From DATJGS01 sp035494735 (GTDB lineage: Bacteria; Eisenbacteria; RBG-16-71-46), in contig DATJGS010000035.1 in the NCBI GenBank assembly GCA_035494735.1, positions 14,556 through 78,555 on the forward strand: a DNA stretch of 64,000 nucleotides, in the 5' to 3' direction. A model generated the notes under the pieces. That model made no database searches, was not told where the DNA came from, and saw only the letters and a program-made list of their open reading frames with translations. The first letter of the stretch is position 1; the number at the start of each line of letters is the position of its first letter. Made by a program: the position numbers and the translations under genes. Below are positions 50,431 through 58,600 of this stretch, piece after piece.

Positions 50431-50750
50431 GGGGGCGCTCCTCGGGGAATGGGGTCGAGCCGTGCGCGCGGCGGGCCGCCGGGAGGACGGCGCTCGCAGC
50501 TTAACGCAGGCGCCACGCCTGCGCCGAGGCGGGCGATCGTCGGGAGGACGCGACACGGCGCGCGGGCGGATCTTCAGCGTCGATCGCGCCGCCCGGGCGG
50601 CGAGCCCGGGCGATGAGTCCGACGCGGACCTTGCGCGCGACAGGTGGCTCGGCGAGGATGCGCGGACGTCGCGCTCGCCGCGCCGCGGCCGCGAGATCAC
50701 GATCTCGATCGAAGGAAGCGCACCCGAGACTCTTGTCGCTGAGGCCGCCC
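50431..50750 (+). other. Divergent intergenic region between the ABC exporter and nirK, 320 bases
   Basis: No gene is supported. It holds CGAGATC-AC-GATCTCG (50692-50707), a two-fold symmetric element about 45 bases before the nirK ATG that could be an operator. It does not match NnrR/FNR (TTGAT-N4-ATCAA) or NsrR consensus sequences. Confidence 0.3.
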
Positions 50751-52217
50751 ATGTGGAACGTCGTTGAACGCCGTCGTCGCTTCCTGTCGAGAGGCGTCAT
50801 AGCCGGCGCCGCGCTCGCCGCGGTTCTGGCCGGCTGTGGCAAGGGCTCGGATCCGTACGACGAGTCGCGCATGGATCTCCATCCCAAGCCGGCGTCGATC
50901 AGCGACGTGCGCCACACGGGCGACTTCGCCACGGGCTCGGCGCTCAGCACGGCCCCGGCGGTGGCGCGGCTCGATCCGGCGCCCGTCAAGGACGTCCACA
51001 TCGACATCGTGGATCGCGTCGTCGACTTGGCGCCCGGCGTTCACTTCGACGCGTGGACGCTGGGCGGCTCGGTGCCGGGTCCAGTGATCCGCGCGCGGGT
51101 CGGCGACCGCATCCGCTTCAGCATGACGAACCGCAGCGACGAGACGATTCCGGGCGTGCCGTCGTTCCCGATGCCCATGATGCACTCGATCGATTTTCAC
51201 GCCGCGATGGTCTCGCCGCAGGACAAGTACCGTTCGATCGCACCGGGGCAGACGATCCAGTTCGAGTTCCAGCTGAACTACCCGGGCGTGTTCATGTACC
51301 ACTGCGGCACGCCCATGATCCTCGAGCACATCGCGTCGGGGATGTACGGCATGTTCATCGTCGAGCCGCGCGCCGGTTACCCGACGAACGTCGACCGCGA
51401 GTACGCGGTGATCCAGAGCGAGTTCTACGCGAAACCCGATCCCGGGCATCGCAAGGTCGGCGGCGATCCGCTGTACGTGCTCGATGCCGAGAAGGTGCGG
51501 ACGAAGGCGTCGACGTACACAGTCTTCAACGGCGCCTACAACTCGATGGTCGATCATCCGCTGACCGCGAAGCCCGGCGAGCGGGTGCGGCTGTACGTGC
51601 TGAACGTCGGCCCGAGCAACACGTCGAGCTTCCACGTGGTCGGCACGATCTTCGACCGGGTGTGGGTCGACGGGAACCCCGACAACCAGTTCCGCGGCAT
51701 GCAGACCGTCCTGCTCGGCTCGAGCAGCGCGGCCATCGTCGAGTTCCGCGTGCCCGAGAAGGGCAAGTACGTCATGGTCGACCATCACTTCGCGAACGCG
51801 TCGCAGGGGGCGATCGGCATCCTCGACGCGACCGGCGAAACCGCGGAGCCGGGCGCGCCGTCCATCGAGCACCACAACTTCTCGGCGACGGCCGCCGTGC
51901 CGACCGAGCCCGAGGCAGTCGCGGGCAAGCTCCTGTTCGAGAGCAAGTGCCTCGTGTGTCATTCCATCGGGCAGGGTCCGAAGATCGGGCCGGATCTCGC
52001 CGGCGTCGCCGCGCGGCGCACCGACCTGTGGATCACGCACTGGCTCCAGTCGCCCGAGAAGATGCTGGCGAGCGACGACACGGCGAAAGTCCTGCTCAAG
52101 CGATTCAACCTGCCGATGCCGAACCAGAACCTGTCCGCGGACGAGATCCATCGGCTCATCCAGTACTTCCACTGGACGGCGAGCGGCGAGAAGCCGGGCA
52201 AGCCGGCCGGCGAATGA
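50751..52217 (+). CDS. nirK: Copper nitrite reductase fused to cytochrome c (NirK-cyt c)
   Basis: A 488-residue protein with a Tat-like lipoprotein signal (RRRRFLSRG, lipobox Cys29). Two cupredoxin domains carry the NirK ligands: type 2 His150, His184 and His295 (HSIDFH, MYHC, SFHVVG), and type 1 His145, Cys185, His193 and Met198, with catalytic Asp148 and His269 (DHPL). A C-terminal cytochrome c domain (about residues 385-475) has CLVCH (Cys400, Cys403, His404), giving a cupredoxin-cytochrome fusion as in some known nitrite reductases. It reduces nitrite to NO outside the cytoplasm. The ATG opens the signal peptide. Confidence 0.87.
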   Translation: MWNVVERRRRFLSRGVIAGAALAAVLAGCGKGSDPYDESRMDLHPKPASISDVRHTGDFATGSALSTAPAVARLDPAPVKDVHIDIVDRVVDLAPGVHFDAWTLGGSVPGPVIRARVGDRIRFSMTNRSDETIPGVPSFPMPMMHSIDFHAAMVSPQDKYRSIAPGQTIQFEFQLNYPGVFMYHCGTPMILEHIASGMYGMFIVEPRAGYPTNVDREYAVIQSEFYAKPDPGHRKVGGDPLYVLDAEKVRTKASTYTVFNGAYNSMVDHPLTAKPGERVRLYVLNVGPSNTSSFHVVGTIFDRVWVDGNPDNQFRGMQTVLLGSSSAAIVEFRVPEKGKYVMVDHHFANASQGAIGILDATGETAEPGAPSIEHHNFSATAAVPTEPEAVAGKLLFESKCLVCHSIGQGPKIGPDLAGVAARRTDLWITHWLQSPEKMLASDDTAKVLLKRFNLPMPNQNLSADEIHRLIQYFHWTASGEKPGKPAGE

Positions 52218-52690
52218 ACGTGCGCTCCTGGAGATTCGCGGTGACCGTTGGCCTCGCCGCGCTGGCGTCGGGCTTCGTCGCGCACGGCCCGGCGCGCGCC
52301 TGCGGCCACTGTCTCGAAGACAAGATCGCCGCGACGTACGACGCCGCGGTGCTCAAGCTCGCCGCGCGGCGCGGTCTCGTGGTCGTGTTCACGGAGATCC
52401 GCGGCCCGGCCGCGGGCGCGCCGCCCGAGCTGGCCGCGCGCATCCGGCGCGCGATCGAGTCGGCGCCGGGCGTCGAGCCGGGCACGGTGCGCGTGTCGCT
52501 CGACCCACCCGCCGCGTCGTTCGCGTGCCGCCCGGGAACGCGCGAACGCGAAGCCGCGGTCGAGGCGGCGACCCGCGGCCTCGCGGCACGTCGCCTGACG
52601 CTCGTGACGCTCGAAGTCGCGGACGGTCCGCTGCGCCGACCGCGACCGGTCGCCGCCCTCGAGACGCAGCCGGCGCGCGCCGCGCGCTGA
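52214..52690 (+). CDS. Small exported protein with CGHC motif, nirK-associated
   Basis: A 158-residue exported product. The signal peptide (FAVTVGLAALASGFVAHGPARA) is followed at once by CGHCLEDKIAATYD, a conserved-looking Cys-x-x-Cys motif near residues 30-33. The rest is an Ala-rich alpha/beta domain with one further Cys (SFACRPG), recalling heavy-metal-associated folds (inference). ATGA overlap with nirK means coupled translation. It may help copper or thiol handling of the reductase (inference); no family name is known to me. Confidence 0.75.
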   Translation: MNVRSWRFAVTVGLAALASGFVAHGPARACGHCLEDKIAATYDAAVLKLAARRGLVVVFTEIRGPAAGAPPELAARIRRAIESAPGVEPGTVRVSLDPPAASFACRPGTREREAAVEAATRGLAARRLTLVTLEVADGPLRRPRPVAALETQPARAAR

Positions 52691-52694
52691 CCCG

Positions 52695-53903
52695 GTGGGC
52701 CCCTTGCCGCCCGAAGCCGCCGTCGCAACGCCCGGCCCGCCGGCGCCACGGGCGGCGCCGTCGCTCGAACCCTATCGAGTTCTGTTTCCGATCGGGCTCG
52801 CGTTCGCCCTGATCGGCGGCGGCGTGTGGCCGCTCACCGGAGTCGGCGCGCTCGGCTGGGCGGGGAGTCTGCATCGGGCCGTCATGATGGAAGGCTTCGA
52901 GACGGCGTTCGTGCTCGGATTCCTGCTCACGTCGATGGCCGCGTTCACGCACGGCCCCAAGTGCCGCCCCGCGGAGCTGGCGCTCGCGACGGGCGCGATG
53001 CTCGGAGTCCTCGCCGGCGCGCTGGCCGGGCGCCCGGCGATCACGGAGAGCGCCTCGCTCGTCGCGCTGCTCGGGGTCGGGCTGGCGATCGCGTCGCGGC
53101 TGCGCCACGCCCGCGTCCCGCCGGCCGAGGAATACGCGTTCGTGATCTTCGGCCTGTCCCTGGGCGCGCTCGGGGCAACGCTGCGTCTGGCGGCGGCGCT
53201 GGGCGCCGACTGGGCGGTGCCGCCTCGCTTCGCCGAGCGGCTGACGTCGCTCGGCATGGTCTTGTCGCTGGTGCTGGGGCTCGGCGGACTCCTCGTGCCG
53301 ACGTTCGCGCAGATGCCGCGACCGCTCGAGATCCGCGGCATCGCCGGGCCTCATGAGCGTGGAGGACGGCGCGTCCTGCTGCGCGTCGCGCTCGCGCTGC
53401 TGGCGCTCGCGTTCGCGCTCGACTTCGCCGGCCGGGCGCGTGCGGGCGCCGTGCTGCGCGCCGCCGTCGCGGCGCTCGTCGTGGCGTTGCTGTGGAAGCC
53501 GTGGCGCCGCCCGGGTCGGAGGTCGACGGCGGCCTGGATGCTCGTGGGCGCGGGCTGGCTCATCGTCGCCGGCCTCGTCGGAGCGGCGCTCGTGCCGCTC
53601 CACGAAACGGCCGCCCTGCACATCACGTTCATCGGCGGCTTCGCGGCGCTCACGCTGTCGGTGGCGACGCGCGTCGTCGCGTCGCACGGGCGGCACGGGC
53701 TCGGACTCGAGGACGCCGCCGTCACGCCGTGGGTCGCGGCCGCGCTCGGCGCGGCGCTGCTGACGCGCATCGTGGCGGAGTTCGATCCGGCGCGTGCGTC
53801 GGCATGGCTGGCGGCCGCCGGGGTGGCGTGGTGGATCGCCTGGGGAGCGTGGGCGGTGCGAGCGTTGCCCGCGGTGTTCCACACGAAAGGAGTTCCGACA
53901 TGA
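52695..53903 (+). CDS. nnrS: NnrS-family membrane protein
   Basis: A 402-residue protein with about 12 membrane helices. NnrS family phrases are EPYRVLFPIGLAFALIGGGVWPL, SLHRAVMMEGFETAFVLGFLLTSMAAFTHGP and LHITFIGGFAALTLSVATRV, with conserved His residues (LHRA, LHIT) thought to bind haem or copper. NnrS is encoded with nitrite and NO reductases and protects against NO stress. The start is GTG at 52695, 4 bases after the preceding stop. It follows nirK in the operon, supporting denitrification or NO handling; no nor gene is in the window. Confidence 0.87.
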   Translation: MGPLPPEAAVATPGPPAPRAAPSLEPYRVLFPIGLAFALIGGGVWPLTGVGALGWAGSLHRAVMMEGFETAFVLGFLLTSMAAFTHGPKCRPAELALATGAMLGVLAGALAGRPAITESASLVALLGVGLAIASRLRHARVPPAEEYAFVIFGLSLGALGATLRLAAALGADWAVPPRFAERLTSLGMVLSLVLGLGGLLVPTFAQMPRPLEIRGIAGPHERGGRRVLLRVALALLALAFALDFAGRARAGAVLRAAVAALVVALLWKPWRRPGRRSTAAWMLVGAGWLIVAGLVGAALVPLHETAALHITFIGGFAALTLSVATRVVASHGRHGLGLEDAAVTPWVAAALGAALLTRIVAEFDPARASAWLAAAGVAWWIAWGAWAVRALPAVFHTKGVPT

Positions 53904-54394
53904 GCATCGGCGAATCGCTGGTTCCGGAATTCGATCAGGAGATGGCCGCGACGCGGCGCATGCTGGAGCGTGTCCCGACCGCGCGCGGGGAATGGAAGCC
54001 GCACGCGAAGTCGTTTTCGCTCGGCCATCTCGCGCAGCTCGTCTCGTGGATGCCGGGCTGGATCGCGAACGCCCTGACCGAGACCTCGCTCGACCTGAAG
54101 GGCGCCGCGCCCTATAGCGACGAGCCCACGGAGAAGTTGCTCGCCGGGTTCGACGCGAACGTCCGCGCGGCCCGTGCGGCGTTGCTCGCGGCGAAGGATG
54201 CGGACTTCGCGGTGCCCTGGTCGCTGAAGCGCGGGGATCAGGTGTTCTTCACGTCGCCGCGCGCCGTCATCGTGCGCAATCACATCAGCCACCTGGTCCA
54301 CCACCGCGGCCAGTTGAGCGTGTACCTGCGGCTGATCGACGTGCCGGTGCCGTCGACCTACGGTCCGACGGCGGACGAGCGCATGGGCATGTGA
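53900..54394 (+). CDS. DinB-family protein (nirK operon)
   Basis: A 164-residue DinB-fold protein. Motifs are SLVPEFDQEMAATRRMLERVP, SFSLGHLAQLVSWMPGW and the terminal VIVRNHISHLVHHRGQLSVYLRLIDVPVPSTYGPTADE, which gives metal-ligand His residues (about 43, 133 and 137). The pattern is that of small DinB damage-inducible-like metal proteins. AAAGGAG precedes the ATG, which overlaps the nnrS stop (ATGA). Whether it has a role in nitrosative stress is not known. Confidence 0.83.
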   Translation: MSIGESLVPEFDQEMAATRRMLERVPTARGEWKPHAKSFSLGHLAQLVSWMPGWIANALTETSLDLKGAAPYSDEPTEKLLAGFDANVRAARAALLAAKDADFAVPWSLKRGDQVFFTSPRAVIVRNHISHLVHHRGQLSVYLRLIDVPVPSTYGPTADERMGM

Positions 54395-54401
54395 CGCCGG
54401 A

Positions 54402-54803
54402 TCACTTGCGGCGCATCGCGTCGAGGCTCCACGGTCCCGCTCCGGCCGCCGAGAAGTACAGCCAGAGGAAGCAATAGAGCACGGCCGGGATGCCCATGTT
54501 GACGGTGGGCCAGAAGCTCTTCGGGAAATGGAACTGGAAATAGGCGACGGCCATCTCGCCGGACAGCACGAACGCGACCGGACGCGTGAACAGGCCGAGC
54601 ACGAGCAGCCCGCCGCCGAAGACCTCGAGCACGCCGCCGATCCAGAACTGGGTGAAGACGTGGGCCGTCGAATTGTCGGGCGGCATACCGACCGGGAACG
54701 CGAACAGCTTCGACGTGCCCGGCGTCATGAAGATCAACGCGGCGACGATGCGCAGCACGCTCTGCAGTTGCGGCGCGGCGGACGTCCACTTGTTCCCGCT
54801 CAT
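54402..54803 (-). CDS. DoxX-family membrane protein
   Basis: A 133-residue protein with four helices. DoxX motifs are LRIVAALIFMTPGTSKLFAFP, FWIGGVLEVFGGGLLVLGLFTRPVAFVLSGEMAVAYFQFH and LYCFLWLYFSAAGAGPWSLDA. The start at 54803 has a GAGGAGG site 4 bases upstream. DoxX proteins are putative quinol-coupled or terminal oxidase-associated membrane proteins; none of those partners is adjacent. It lies downstream of the ECF sigma factor (50-base gap) and may be in its operon. Confidence 0.87.
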   Translation of the reverse strand: MSGNKWTSAAPQLQSVLRIVAALIFMTPGTSKLFAFPVGMPPDNSTAHVFTQFWIGGVLEVFGGGLLVLGLFTRPVAFVLSGEMAVAYFQFHFPKSFWPTVNMGIPAVLYCFLWLYFSAAGAGPWSLDAMRRK

Positions 54804-54853
54804 AGGGCCTCCTCTGTGTCTCTCGGGGAGCATCCGATGGTGCGGCTCCGTGT

Positions 54854-56134
54854 TCAGTTCGGCGCCGGTGGCGGCGCTCCGCAGCGCGCCGCACGCTCCA
54901 GCAGCAGCGACTGTTCGCGCGCGTTGCGCGTCAGGCCCGCCGCTCGCTCGAATTCGACGCGGGCCTCGTCCAGCCGCCCGAGCTTGAACAGCAGGTCGCC
55001 GCGCACGCTCGGCAGCAGGTGGTAGTCCTGCAGCAGGCGCTCGCGGCCGAGCGCGTCCACCAGTTCCAGCCCGGCGGCCGGGCCTGACGCCATGGCCACG
55101 GCGACCGCGCGATTGAGTTCCACGATCGGCGAGGGGAGGAGCCGCGCGAGCGCCTCGTAGAGCGCGACGATGCGTGGCCAATCCGTCTCGCCCGCCGTGC
55201 GCGCCCGCGCGTGACACGCCGCGATCGCGGCCTGCAGCGTGTACGGTCCGCGTTCGCGGGCCAGACCCTCGGCCCGGGCGAGCGCGGCGAGCCCGCGACG
55301 GATGAGCACGTGATCCCATCGGCCGCGATCCTGGTCGAGCAGCAGGATGGGCTCGCCTTTCGGTCCGACGCGCGCGTGTGTGCGCGAGGCCTGGATCTCC
55401 ATGAGCGCGACGAGCCCGTGCACTTCGGGCTCGGCGGGCGCGAGTCCGGCGAGGATGCGACCGAGGCGCAGCGCGTCCTCGAGCAGCTGCGGGCGCAGCC
55501 AGTCGTCGCCGGCGGTCGCGGAGTAGCCCTCGTTGAAGACGAGATAGATCACCTCCAGCACCGACGACAGCCGCTCGGCGCGGTCGGCGCCGCGCGGCAC
55601 CTCGAACGGCACCTGGCGCTCGGCGAGCGTGCGCTTGGCGCGCACGATGCGCTGCGCGATGGTCGGCTCGGGCACGAGGAACGCGCGCGCGATCTCGTCG
55701 GTGGTCAGCCCGCCGAGCAGGCGCAGCGTGAGCGCGACGCGCGCTTCGCGCGACAGCGCCGGGTGGCAGCACGTGAACACCAGGCGCAGCAGGTCGTCGC
55801 CGATGTCGTCGTCCAGCGCCGCGTCGTCGTCGGGGCCGGCCGGCCGCTGGTGCTCGTCGATCAGGCGGCCCAGCTCCTCGTGCTTGCGCTCGGTCACGCT
55901 ACGCCGGCGCAGCTGGTCGATGGCACGTCGCTTCGCGGTGGTCATGAGCCAGGCGCCGGGATTGTCGGGGATGCCGGATTCGGGCCAGCGCTCGAGCGCG
56001 GTGACCAGCGCGTCCTGCGCGAGGTCCTCGGCGAGGCCCACGTCGCGGACGATGCGCGCGAGACCGGCGATGAGTCTCGCCGACTCGATCCGCCAGACCG
56101 CGTCGATGGTGCGATGGATGTCGGCAGCCGTCAC
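54854..56134 (-). CDS. ECF RNA polymerase sigma factor, ECF42-type
   Basis: A 426-residue protein. Sigma region 2 is in about residues 10-75 (ARIVRDVGLAEDLAQDALVTALERWP and PGAWLMTTAKRRAIDQLRR). Region 4 is in about residues 125-180 (ALTLRLLGGLTTDEIARAFLVPEPTIAQRIVRAKRTL). A long C-terminal DUF6596/TPR-like extension (about residues 185-420, VLEVIYLVFNEGYSA, VALYEALARLLPSPIVELNRAVAVAM) is characteristic of ECF42. There is no anti-sigma gene; ECF42 is paired with DGPF/YCII proteins, and one is encoded just upstream. The start is GTG at 56134. Confidence 0.9.
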   Translation of the reverse strand: MTAADIHRTIDAVWRIESARLIAGLARIVRDVGLAEDLAQDALVTALERWPESGIPDNPGAWLMTTAKRRAIDQLRRRSVTERKHEELGRLIDEHQRPAGPDDDAALDDDIGDDLLRLVFTCCHPALSREARVALTLRLLGGLTTDEIARAFLVPEPTIAQRIVRAKRTLAERQVPFEVPRGADRAERLSSVLEVIYLVFNEGYSATAGDDWLRPQLLEDALRLGRILAGLAPAEPEVHGLVALMEIQASRTHARVGPKGEPILLLDQDRGRWDHVLIRRGLAALARAEGLARERGPYTLQAAIAACHARARTAGETDWPRIVALYEALARLLPSPIVELNRAVAVAMASGPAAGLELVDALGRERLLQDYHLLPSVRGDLLFKLGRLDEARVEFERAAGLTRNAREQSLLLERAARCGAPPPAPN

Positions 56135-56272
56135 GGCTGCCGATCACACCAGCTTCATTCCAGCGACGCAAGCCGGCGGACGAGCGCACGGGCCCGATTC
56201 GGCCCGTCGCGTCTCGGGCGCTCGGAACAGGCCTCGCGCGACGGAGCGCCGCGCGAGGCCGCCCGAGGCGAG

Positions 56273-56695
56273 CTAGCGCTTCTCGATCTGGGCGCGCAGC
56301 CGGGCTTCCTGCGCCTGCAGCTCCGGCGTGAACGCCTCGCCGAAGTCCGCGGCCTCGAACACCGGCCGAATCTCGATCTCGGACTCGCCGGCCATCGGAT
56401 TGGGGCAGCGCTTCACCCACTCGATCGCCTCGTCGAGCGAGCGGACCTGCCACAACCAGTAGCCGGCGACCAGCTCCTTCGTCTCCGCGAACGGTCCGTC
56501 GATCACCGAGCGCTTGGCGCCCGAGAACCGGACGCGCGCGCCCTTGGAGCTGGGGTGCAGTCCCTCGCCGGCCAGCATGAGGCCGGCCTTCACCAGCTGC
56601 TCGTTGAACTGGGTCATGTCGGCGAGCAACTTCTCGCTGGGCATCACGCCGGCTTCGCTGTCCTTCGTGGCCTTGACCATCACCATGACGCGCAT
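56273..56695 (-). CDS. DGPF/YCII-domain protein paired with ECF42
   Basis: A 140-residue YCII-related protein. The motif SVIDGPFAETKEL gives the DGPF name, within an alpha/beta ferredoxin-like fold (MRVMVMVKATKDSE, YWLWQVRSLDEAIEWVKRCPNP). Such proteins are encoded with ECF42 sigma factors and may act in their signalling. The ATG at 56695 has AGGAGG 6 bases upstream. It lies 138 bases upstream of the sigma gene in the same direction. A candidate ECF42 promoter (56777-56803) lies about 80 bases upstream. Confidence 0.87.
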   Translation of the reverse strand: MRVMVMVKATKDSEAGVMPSEKLLADMTQFNEQLVKAGLMLAGEGLHPSSKGARVRFSGAKRSVIDGPFAETKELVAGYWLWQVRSLDEAIEWVKRCPNPMAGESEIEIRPVFEAADFGEAFTPELQAQEARLRAQIEKR

Positions 56696-56776
56696 GACGT
56701 GCCTCCTCTTGGTTCGGGGAGGAGCCCGTGAGATCGGTCTGATCGACCGGGCCCGAACCCCAGCTTCTACCATGGC

Positions 56777-56803
56777 GACGAACGGGTGTCTCGCGGATCG
56801 ACA
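56777..56803 (-). promoter_or_regulatory. Candidate ECF42-type promoter upstream of the DGPF gene
   Basis: On the minus strand TGTCGA (56803-56798), a 17-base spacer and CGTC (56780-56777) are found. These match the -35 TGTCGA and -10 CGA/TC elements that I recall being reported for ECF42 sigma factors. Placed about 80 bases before the DGPF start, it would make the unit autoregulated. Confidence 0.5.
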
Positions 56804-57276
56804 GGCTCCCCGAAGATTTCCGGTCCCCGTAGGGGAGGCGGGCGGCACATAACCCGATTGCGGCTCGCGCTTCGCTTGGGCGCGCGCGTCATTTCACCCA
56901 GGGAAGGAAGTCATCTCAGATTCTGCGCTGCGATGGCGTGACTTGCAGCGGACACGTGGGCGCCAGTTTCGTTCCATCAAACGGCAACTTCCGGGCGTGA
57001 GCGCACGCGGCGCCGCCAGATCAGGCGCGCTCTCGCGAAATTTTGACGATCTCGATACTCCGCGCCGGATGGCGTCGTGTAGCCTTCTGCTGGAGGGCCG
57101 AGCGCATCCGCCCACCGGTGCCCCGCCCTCCGCAGTTGGTCGCGTCATCGCGCGATTCATCGACTGACGGCTCTTGCCGCCTGGTGAATCGCGTGGCGAC
57201 GGACGAGAGGGATCCGGACCGCGAGCGTCCCCCGCGCCGTCGACTTGGAGTTCCGCAACAGGAAGGAGGCATGCAC
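56804..57276 (+). other. Intergenic region between the ECF42 promoter and the CHRD gene
   Basis: No gene is supported. Short open frames here lack family signals or good starts. A locally AT-richer segment (CGAAATTTTGACGATCTCGA, about 57036-57055) could be a promoter region for the CHRD gene, but no spacing to a -10 element convinced me. Confidence 0.3.
57264..57269 (+). promoter_or_regulatory. AGGAGG ribosome-binding site deciding the CHRD start
   Basis: It lies 7 bases before ATG 57277 but only 1 base before the in-frame ATG 57271, so 57277 is the likely start. Confidence 0.65.
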
Positions 57277-57870
57277 ATGCGAAGATGGCTCACTCGATCC
57301 AGCGGGCCGCGCCGTCTGTTCTGGACGGTCGCCGCGCTTGTGATCGGAGCGGCGTCGGTCGCGGAGGCGGCGATCGTGTCCTACACGACGAGCCTCAGCG
57401 GGGCGAACGAGTCGCCGCCGAACGCGTCGCCGGGAGTCGGCACGGCGACCGTCGACATCGATGCCGTGGCGCACACGATGCGAGTGCAGGCGGTCTTCAG
57501 TGGCCTGACCGGCACGACCACCGCGTCGCACATCCACGGTCCGACGCTGGTCGCGCTGACGGGAACGGCCGGCGTGGCGACCACGACGCCGACGTTCACG
57601 GGTTTTCCGCTCGGCGTGACGGCCGGCTCCTACGACCACACGTACGACATGACGCAGTCGACGAGCTACAACCCGTCGTTCATCACCGCGAACGGAGGCA
57701 CGACCGCCACCGCCGAGGCCGCGCTGTTCCAGGCCATCACCGACGGCAAGGCGTACCTCAACATCCACAGCTCGACGTTTGGCGGTGGTGAGATCCGCGG
57801 GTTCCTTGTGCCGGCTTCCACTCCGACGTCGGAATCGACGTGGGGCCGGATCAAGGCGCTGTATCGGTAG
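57277..57870 (+). CDS. Exported CHRD-domain protein with -TWGRIKALYR tail
   Basis: A 197-residue exported protein with a signal peptide ending in SVAEAA (about residue 32). A single CHRD domain spans about residues 35-175 (TTSLSGANESPPNASPGVGTATVDID, AHTMRVQAVFSGLTGTTTASHIHGPT, AYLNIHSSTFGGGEIRGFL), a beta-sandwich named after chordin. The tail after it is short and ends TSESTWGRIKALYR, which looks like a conserved C-terminal signal rather than part of the fold (inference). It is followed by a strong terminator. The function of bacterial CHRD proteins is unknown. Confidence 0.86.
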   Translation: MRRWLTRSSGPRRLFWTVAALVIGAASVAEAAIVSYTTSLSGANESPPNASPGVGTATVDIDAVAHTMRVQAVFSGLTGTTTASHIHGPTLVALTGTAGVATTTPTFTGFPLGVTAGSYDHTYDMTQSTSYNPSFITANGGTTATAEAALFQAITDGKAYLNIHSSTFGGGEIRGFLVPASTPTSESTWGRIKALYR

Positions 57871-57888
57871 TCGCAACCTCGGACGATC

Positions 57889-57927
57889 AGCGACCACCCC
57901 TTGGCAGGGGGGTGGTCGCTGTGTTTT
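57889..57927 (+). terminator. Rho-independent terminator after the CHRD gene
   Basis: AGCGACCACCCC (57889-57900) pairs perfectly with GGGGTGGTCGCT (57909-57920) around an 8-base loop and is followed by GTGTTTT. It lies 18 bases after the CHRD stop. Confidence 0.85.
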
Positions 57928-58006
57928 CGTGCGCGAGGTCACTCCCCTGACGCGTCGCGGATGGCGCGGCCTCTCGCCTTGGCCGACCCGGAAACGGAGA
58001 ATGCGG

Positions 58007-58600
58007 ATGACCGACAAGGCTGCGAAGCTGAGACTGCACGTCATCACGGCGAGCACCCGTGAAGGACGAAAGGGCCCGGCCGTCGCGGCGTGGTTTCTGG
58101 AGCAGGCGCATCGCCACGGGCGCTTCGCGATCGAGAGCGTGGACCTCGCGGTCGTCAACCTGCCGCTGCTCGACGAACCCAAGCACCCGCGCTTCCGCGA
58201 CTATCAGCACGAGCATACGAACGCCTGGAGCGCGATCGTCGAGCGCGCCGACGCGTTTGTCGTCGTCACGCCCGAGTACGACTACGGTCCGCCCGCCTCG
58301 CTGATCAACGCGCTCCAGTACCTGCAGCAGGAGTGGGCCTACAAGCCGATGGCCTTCGTGAGCTACGGTGGCGTCTCCGGCGGCACGCGCTCCGTGCAGA
58401 TGACGAAGCTGGTCGTCACGTCGCTCAAGATGATGCCGATGTTCGAAGCCGTCTCGATCCCGTTCTTCGGCCAGCACCTCGATCCGGCGACCGGCGTGTT
58501 CGCTCCGGGCAAGGTGCAGGAGGACGCGGCGGCCGTGACGCTCGATGAGCTGATGCGCTGGGCCGTGGCGCTGAAGCCGATGCGGAGGAGTGACCGATGA
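58007..58600 (+). CDS. NAD(P)H-dependent FMN reductase-like flavodoxin-fold protein
   Basis: A 197-residue cytoplasmic flavoprotein. Motifs are LHVITASTREGRKGPAVAAWFLEQA (FMN-phosphate loop), NLPLLDEP, ADAFVVVTPEYDYGPPASLINALQYL (isoalloxazine loop) and FVSYGGVSGGTRSVQMTKLV. It probably transfers electrons from NAD(P)H to FMN or quinones. The ATG at 58007 has GGAGA 6 bases upstream; a nearer ATG at 58001 has no room for the site. Its stop overlaps the next start (ATGA), so it is cotranscribed with the TPR gene. Confidence 0.88.
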   Translation: MTDKAAKLRLHVITASTREGRKGPAVAAWFLEQAHRHGRFAIESVDLAVVNLPLLDEPKHPRFRDYQHEHTNAWSAIVERADAFVVVTPEYDYGPPASLINALQYLQQEWAYKPMAFVSYGGVSGGTRSVQMTKLVVTSLKMMPMFEAVSIPFFGQHLDPATGVFAPGKVQEDAAAVTLDELMRWAVALKPMRRSDR

